The notes under the pieces were generated by a model, which worked only from the letters and a program-made list of their open reading frames with translations, ran no database searches and was not told the DNA's origin. A stretch of 9,853 nucleotides of DNA from an uncultured Bacilli bacterium. Lineage in GTDB: Bacteria > Bacillota_I > Bacilli_A > RF39 > UBA660. Positions 6,492-9,853 of the stretch are shown here, one piece after another. A program made the position numbers and the translations under genes. Numbering within the stretch: position 1 is the stretch's first letter; each line of letters starts with the position of its first letter. The stretch lies in the NCBI GenBank assembly GCA_947624535.1, contig CANQKU010000034.1:1-9853 (forward strand), in the 5' to 3' direction.

Positions 6492-6520
6492 AATATAACA
6501 TAAATTTATAACTTTTTCAA
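6492..6520 (-). promoter_or_regulatory. Promoter of antisense RNA copy 2
   Basis: On the minus strand TTGAAA (6515-6520) lies 17 nt from TATATT (6492-6497), which has a TGT extension. Both hexamers are one mismatch from consensus. This looks stronger than the copy 1 promoter. Its -35 lies 16 nt past the xfp stop codon. Confidence 0.75.
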
Positions 6521-6536
6521 TATTTTTGTTTATAAA

Positions 6537-8888
6537 TTATTTAATATGATTATTTTTCCAAGACCAATTTTTAATATATGGGAGATCTTCACCAAATTCT
6601 TCAATATAAGAACGATGCTTAGCTAACATATCCTGGCACCAATCAACTAGTACTTTAGCATTTTTACGATACTTAGGTATCATTTCAATCGCACACATAA
6701 CTAAATGGAAACGATCAATTTCATTTTGAACACGAATATCAAAAGAAGTAGTAATAGTTCCCTCTTCTTGGTATCCATGAACATGAATATTTCTATTATC
6801 TCTTTTATAAGTTAATTGATGAATTAATGATGGATAACCATGGAAATTAAATAAAATAGGTTTATCTTTAGTAAAGATTTTGTTATACTCTTCATCATTT
6901 AGACCATGTGGATGAGTTTTATCCGACTGTAACCTCATTAAATCAACAACATTAACAACTCTAATTTTTATATCTTTAATAGAAGTTTTTAATATATCAA
7001 CTGCGGCCAAAACTTCTAAAGTTGGAGTCTCTCCACAGCACGCCATAACAATATCAGGGTTTTGTGTTTCATCTGAAGCAAATTCCCAAATACCTACACC
7101 CTTTTTACAATGTTTTTTAGCTTCCTGTTTATTTAACCACTGAGGTCTAGGATGCTTACTAGCAACAATAACATTAATATAATTTTTAGTCTTGATACAG
7201 TGATCAAAACAAGAAAGTAAACAATTAGTATCTGGTGGTAAATACATTCTAACAATATCAGCTTTCTTAGTTACTAAATGATTTAAAAAGCCTGGATCTT
7301 GATGAGTATAGCCATTATGATCTTGTTGGAAAACATGTGATACTAATAAATAATTTAGTGAGGCAATATCTTCTCTCCAAGCAATATTTTGACAAACTTT
7401 TAACCATTTAGCATGTTGACTTGCCATAGAGTCAATTATTCTAATAAATGCCTCATAACTATGAAAAACACCATATCTTCCTGTTAATAAATACCCTTCT
7501 AGCATTCCTTCACAAACATGTTCAGATAGAAACGAATCCATTACTCTACCCTTATTTGATAAAAATTCATCACTCTTTAAAATTTTACTATTCCAAGTTC
7601 TATTTTCTTCTTCAAAAACATGCAAAAAACGATTTGATAAAGCCTCATCTGGACCAAACATTCTAAAGTTTTTAGTCTTTTCATTTAATTTAAACAAATC
7701 CCTAATATAATTACCTAATTCCATTGTATCTTGGCAAACTACGTCTCCAGGATTTTTAACCTCGATTGCATAATCTTCCCATTTTGGTGTAACTAACTCT
7801 TTTCTTAATAATCCTCCATTAGCATAAGGCGATGCTCCCATACACCTAGATGGCTTTGGAGCTAAGTTTTTTAATCTCTTTATTAATTTTCCATCAGCAT
7901 CAAACAACTCTTCTGGATGATAACTTCTAAGCCATTTTTCCAAAAGTTGTAAATTTTCGATATGCTCATTATCAACTAATATAGGAATTTGATGAGAACG
8001 AAAACTATTTTCTATTTGTTTTTTATCTATTTGTTTAGGACCAGTCCATCCCTTAGGGGTAGTTAATACAATCATTGGATATTTTATATTTTGAACCTCT
8101 CCTCGTTTAATTTTTTGAATTTCTTTTACAATATCATCTAAAGCTTTAGCCATAATATCATGTAGTTTAAGTGGATCATCTCCCATAACATGATAAACTT
8201 TATACCCACAACTTTCAAAAAATCCATTTAACTCTTTAATACTCATTCGTCCAAAAATAGTAGGAGATGAAATTTTATAACCATTACGATTTAAAATAGG
8301 TAAAACGATACCATCAGTTTTAGGATTTATAAATTTATTAATGTGCCAACTAGTAGCTAGAGGTGCAGTTTCAGCTTCCCCATCACCAACAACACAAGCT
8401 GCGATTAAATCAGGATTATCTAAAACAGCTCCATAAGCATGAGCAAGACTATAACCTAACTCTCCTCCTTCATGAATAGAGCCTGGTACCTCAGGTGCTA
8501 CATGTGATGAAATTCCACCTGGAAAACTAAACTGTTTATTAAGTTTCTTTAGACCCTCTTCATTTTCTAAAATATTTGGATAAAATTTAGAATATGTTCC
8601 ATCCAAATAGTTATTAGCAACAATAGCTTCCCCTCCATGTCCAGGTCCAGCAATATAAATCATCTTTAAATTATTTTTTTTAATAATTCTATTTAAATGA
8701 ACATAAATAAAATTTTGAGCAGGTGCAGTACCCCAATGACCAACTATATTAGATTTAATATCATTAATACTTAACTTTCTTTTTAATAATGGATTATCTA
8801 TTAAATATAGTTGAGTAGCAGACAAATAATTAGCAGCTCTAAAATATCCATCAATATCCATTAATTCCTCTTTAGTTAATGTTTTCAT
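6537..8888 (-). CDS. xfp: Xylulose-5-phosphate/fructose-6-phosphate phosphoketolase
   Basis: This thiamine-diphosphate enzyme of the cytoplasm splits xylulose 5-phosphate (and often fructose 6-phosphate) with phosphate, giving acetyl phosphate plus glyceraldehyde 3-phosphate or erythrose 4-phosphate. The 783-residue length is usual for the family. Motifs in order: GHWGTAPAQNF (50-60), GPGHGG (81-86), SSHVAPEVPGSIHEGGELGY (127-146), the ThDP motif starting GDGEAET (168-174), TPKGWTGPK (277-285), FGPDEALSNR (411-420), SEHVCEGMLEGYLLTGRYG (455-473) and QDHNGYTHQDPGF (522-534). Histidines 51, 84, 129, 139 and 524 match conserved active-site positions. Glu87 follows GPGHGG where Pro is common. GAGGG (8895-8899) is 6 nt before ATG. 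It is transcribed from its own promoter. Whether Xu5P or F6P is preferred cannot be read from sequence. Confidence 0.97.
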   Translation of the reverse strand: MKTLTKEELMDIDGYFRAANYLSATQLYLIDNPLLKRKLSINDIKSNIVGHWGTAPAQNFIYVHLNRIIKKNNLKMIYIAGPGHGGEAIVANNYLDGTYSKFYPNILENEEGLKKLNKQFSFPGGISSHVAPEVPGSIHEGGELGYSLAHAYGAVLDNPDLIAACVVGDGEAETAPLATSWHINKFINPKTDGIVLPILNRNGYKISSPTIFGRMSIKELNGFFESCGYKVYHVMGDDPLKLHDIMAKALDDIVKEIQKIKRGEVQNIKYPMIVLTTPKGWTGPKQIDKKQIENSFRSHQIPILVDNEHIENLQLLEKWLRSYHPEELFDADGKLIKRLKNLAPKPSRCMGASPYANGGLLRKELVTPKWEDYAIEVKNPGDVVCQDTMELGNYIRDLFKLNEKTKNFRMFGPDEALSNRFLHVFEEENRTWNSKILKSDEFLSNKGRVMDSFLSEHVCEGMLEGYLLTGRYGVFHSYEAFIRIIDSMASQHAKWLKVCQNIAWREDIASLNYLLVSHVFQQDHNGYTHQDPGFLNHLVTKKADIVRMYLPPDTNCLLSCFDHCIKTKNYINVIVASKHPRPQWLNKQEAKKHCKKGVGIWEFASDETQNPDIVMACCGETPTLEVLAAVDILKTSIKDIKIRVVNVVDLMRLQSDKTHPHGLNDEEYNKIFTKDKPILFNFHGYPSLIHQLTYKRDNRNIHVHGYQEEGTITTSFDIRVQNEIDRFHLVMCAIEMIPKYRKNAKVLVDWCQDMLAKHRSYIEEFGEDLPYIKNWSWKNNHIK

Positions 8889-8914
8889 ATCAATCCCTCT
8901 ATTCTTACAACAAT

Positions 8915-8943
8915 ATTATACAAAAAAAAGACCACTTCGTCTA
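8915..8943 (-). promoter_or_regulatory. xfp promoter embedded in the upstream terminator
   Basis: On the minus strand a perfect TATAAT (8915-8920) lies 17 nt from TAGACG (8938-8943, four of six matches to consensus). The -35 and spacer fall inside the terminator hairpin and T tract of the preceding unit. Predicted start is near 8908, giving a leader of about 20 nt. Confidence 0.65.
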
Positions 8944-8957
8944 TATAGAATTGGTCT
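8921..8957 (-). terminator. Rho-independent terminator after the trmD unit
   Basis: A 6-bp AGACCA/TGGTCT outer stem, with an inner TTC/GAA closure across one mismatch, is followed on the minus strand by an unbroken T tract of eight or nine. It starts 8 nt after the stop of the 148-residue gene and is the strongest terminator in the window. Confidence 0.85.
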
Positions 8958-8965
8958 AAATTAAT

Positions 8966-9412
8966 TTATTTACAAGAAGATCTAGTATTCATAGATTTAT
9001 ATGCATTATTTTGAAACTCTATTAACTTATTTTTAGCTTCTTTTTGGAAAAACATTAAATTCTTACTCATTAATTCTAATTCTTGTCTTTTTAAATATAT
9101 TCGATATTTATTTTTAATAATTTGTCTAAACTTTTCTATTTGATTTAAAACTTCATGATAACAAGAACCAGTATCATCATCACTTACTAATAACTCTGTT
9201 ATTAAAGTAATTAATTTATTATATTTAGTATCTACTTGTTTTTTAGCAATAGGATAAGCTAGTTTTTTATGATAAAGTTTTAACCCTTTTACTTGTTGTC
9301 CTGCTATTTTATAACTTTTATTTTTAGATCCAAATAAAATTCCATTTATAGTAGTTAACTCATCTTTATCTTTCATTTTAAATTTATTTTTATTATGTTT
9401 TACCACATACAT
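8966..9412 (-). CDS. Uncharacterised basic helical protein downstream of trmD
   Basis: I do not recognise this 148-residue protein. The N-terminal half (1-65) is rich in Lys and Tyr with no clear motif. The C-terminal half (about 68-140) looks mainly helical: an acidic turn DDDTGSCYHE (77-86), then a charged heptad-like stretch with IEKFRQIIKNKYR and KRQELELMSKNLMFFQKEAK. There is no signal peptide or membrane segment, so it is probably cytoplasmic; the high Lys content would allow RNA or ribosome binding, which is only a guess. Its AGGTG Shine-Dalgarno (9418-9422) overlaps the trmD stop and the gap is 8 nt, which suggests translational coupling with trmD. A strong terminator follows. The clean terminator and good Shine-Dalgarno support a real gene. 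Confidence 0.8.
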   Translation of the reverse strand: MYVVKHNKNKFKMKDKDELTTINGILFGSKNKSYKIAGQQVKGLKLYHKKLAYPIAKKQVDTKYNKLITLITELLVSDDDTGSCYHEVLNQIEKFRQIIKNKYRIYLKRQELELMSKNLMFFQKEAKNKLIEFQNNAYKSMNTRSSCK

Positions 9413-9420
9413 ATTATCAC

Positions 9421-9853
9421 CTACTTTTCTAATAAATCAGGCCTATTTTCTTTTGTTTTACGAATACTTTCTTTTAATCTATATTCATTAATTTTTTGAT
9501 GATCTCCTGATAATAATACTTCTGGAACTTTTAAATTTCTAAATACTCTTGGCTTTGTATATGTTGGATAATCTAATAAATTATTATTAAAAGAGTCATT
9601 GATATGAGAATTTTCATTAATAACACCAGGAATTAATCTAGTAATAGAATCAACTAAGACCATGGCGGGGATTTCTCCTCCTGTCAAGACATAGTCTCCT
9701 ATACTTAATTCTAAATCAGCTAAAGCGCTAATTCGTTCATCAAAGCCTTCATAGTGACCACAAATAATAATTAAATGTTTTTCACAAGATAAGTCATAGG
9801 CATAACTTTGTTTATAAGTCTTTCCAGATGGGGTTAGTAAAATAACTTTAGCA
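9421..9853 (-). CDS. trmD: tRNA (guanine-N1)-methyltransferase, 5' partial
   Basis: TrmD methylates N1 of G37 in tRNAs with a G at 36, preventing +1 frameshifts; it is a SPOUT-fold enzyme with a trefoil knot. The last 144 codons are present, roughly 60% of a usual 240-residue protein; the start lies past the right edge. Visible family blocks are VILLTPSGKTYKQ, ICGHYEGFDERI, SIGDYVLTGGEIPAMVLVDS, LIPGV, LLDYPTYTKPRVFR and KVPEVLLSGDHQKI, ending RPDLLEK. They cover the knot that binds S-adenosylmethionine and the catalytic Asp-containing linker. A TTG at 9685-9687 inside the LTGGE block could be mistaken for a start but lies in the middle of the conserved knot. It is coupled to the downstream 148-residue gene. 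Confidence 0.96.
   Translation of the reverse strand, partial: AKVILLTPSGKTYKQSYAYDLSCEKHLIIICGHYEGFDERISALADLELSIGDYVLTGGEIPAMVLVDSITRLIPGVINENSHINDSFNNNLLDYPTYTKPRVFRNLKVPEVLLSGDHQKINEYRLKESIRKTKENRPDLLEK

Larger units (their letters stand above)
6235..6514. repeat. Tandem duplicated cassette, copy 2 (intact)
   Basis: This copy carries the intact small ORF, its Shine-Dalgarno, both terminators and the antisense RNA gene. Differences from copy 1 fall mainly in hairpin loops (for example TGCGAAA against TATGCAAAA) and in spacer text, while stems are kept. Confidence 0.75.

Noticed and set aside
7448..7666. 72-codon plus-strand ORF inside xfp
   Set aside because: It is a shadow of a conserved coding region, with no ribosome binding site or promoter.
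9421..9687. Short trmD-like ORF starting at TTG 9687
   Set aside because: Conserved TrmD sequence continues in frame upstream to the window edge, so the TTG is an internal leucine codon in the GDYVLTGGE block rather than a start.
1..9853. TGA-as-tryptophan code (Mycoplasma-like)
   Set aside because: Conserved tryptophans in xfp, lepB and trmD-neighbouring genes are encoded by TGG and no in-frame TGA interrupts the long genes, so the standard code fits.
1..9853. CRISPR array, tRNA genes, insertion sequences
   Set aside because: No regularly spaced short repeats, no cloverleaf with a TTCRA arm, and no transposase or terminal inverted repeats were found on either strand by eye.

Overview
The window is AT-rich, with strong Shine-Dalgarno sites, sigma-A-type promoters with 17-nt spacers, rho-independent terminators and TGG-encoded tryptophan. 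This fits a low-GC Bacillota genome using the standard code, plausibly an uncultured gut Bacilli lineage. That lineage placement is inference from gene content and style, not a database match. All large genes are on the minus strand. They are described here right to left, which is the direction of transcription.

Right end (9853 to 8921): the 3' two thirds of trmD (tRNA m1G37 methyltransferase) runs off the edge. An uncharacterised 148-residue basic protein follows 8 nt downstream, with its Shine-Dalgarno overlapping the trmD stop. A strong terminator closes the unit. The next promoter is embedded in that terminator hairpin and drives xfp (phosphoketolase, 8888 to 6537), the key enzyme of heterofermentative sugar breakdown. 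Family-typical gene order would place rplS next to trmD; here the 148-residue gene, xfp and an RNA-rich intergenic region separate them.

Middle (6536 to 5865): this 670-nt stretch holds what looks like a type I toxin-antitoxin locus in two tandem copies. The copy nearer xfp has a plus-strand promoter, a near-perfect Shine-Dalgarno, a 27-residue almost wholly hydrophobic ORF and a terminator. It also has a convergent minus-strand RNA of about 110 nt with its own promoter and terminator, overlapping the toxin mRNA 3' end. The copy nearer rplS keeps the antisense RNA gene, but its toxin frame is destroyed.

Next (5864 to 4785): rplS (L19), with a structured leader resembling the known L19 autoregulatory leader, followed by lepB (signal peptidase I) and a terminator.

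Left end (4765 to 1): a separate promoter drives a very large surface protein of at least 1558 residues whose C-terminus lies outside the window. Its order is signal peptide, cohesin-like domain, two-helix membrane hairpin, dockerin-like domain, four tandem repeats of about 210 residues, then a GLUG/beta-helix region typical of the N-terminal half of M26 (ZmpB/IgA1-protease-like) metalloproteases. The catalytic domain, if present, would lie beyond position 1. Signal peptidase I from the adjacent unit is the kind of enzyme that would process such a protein.
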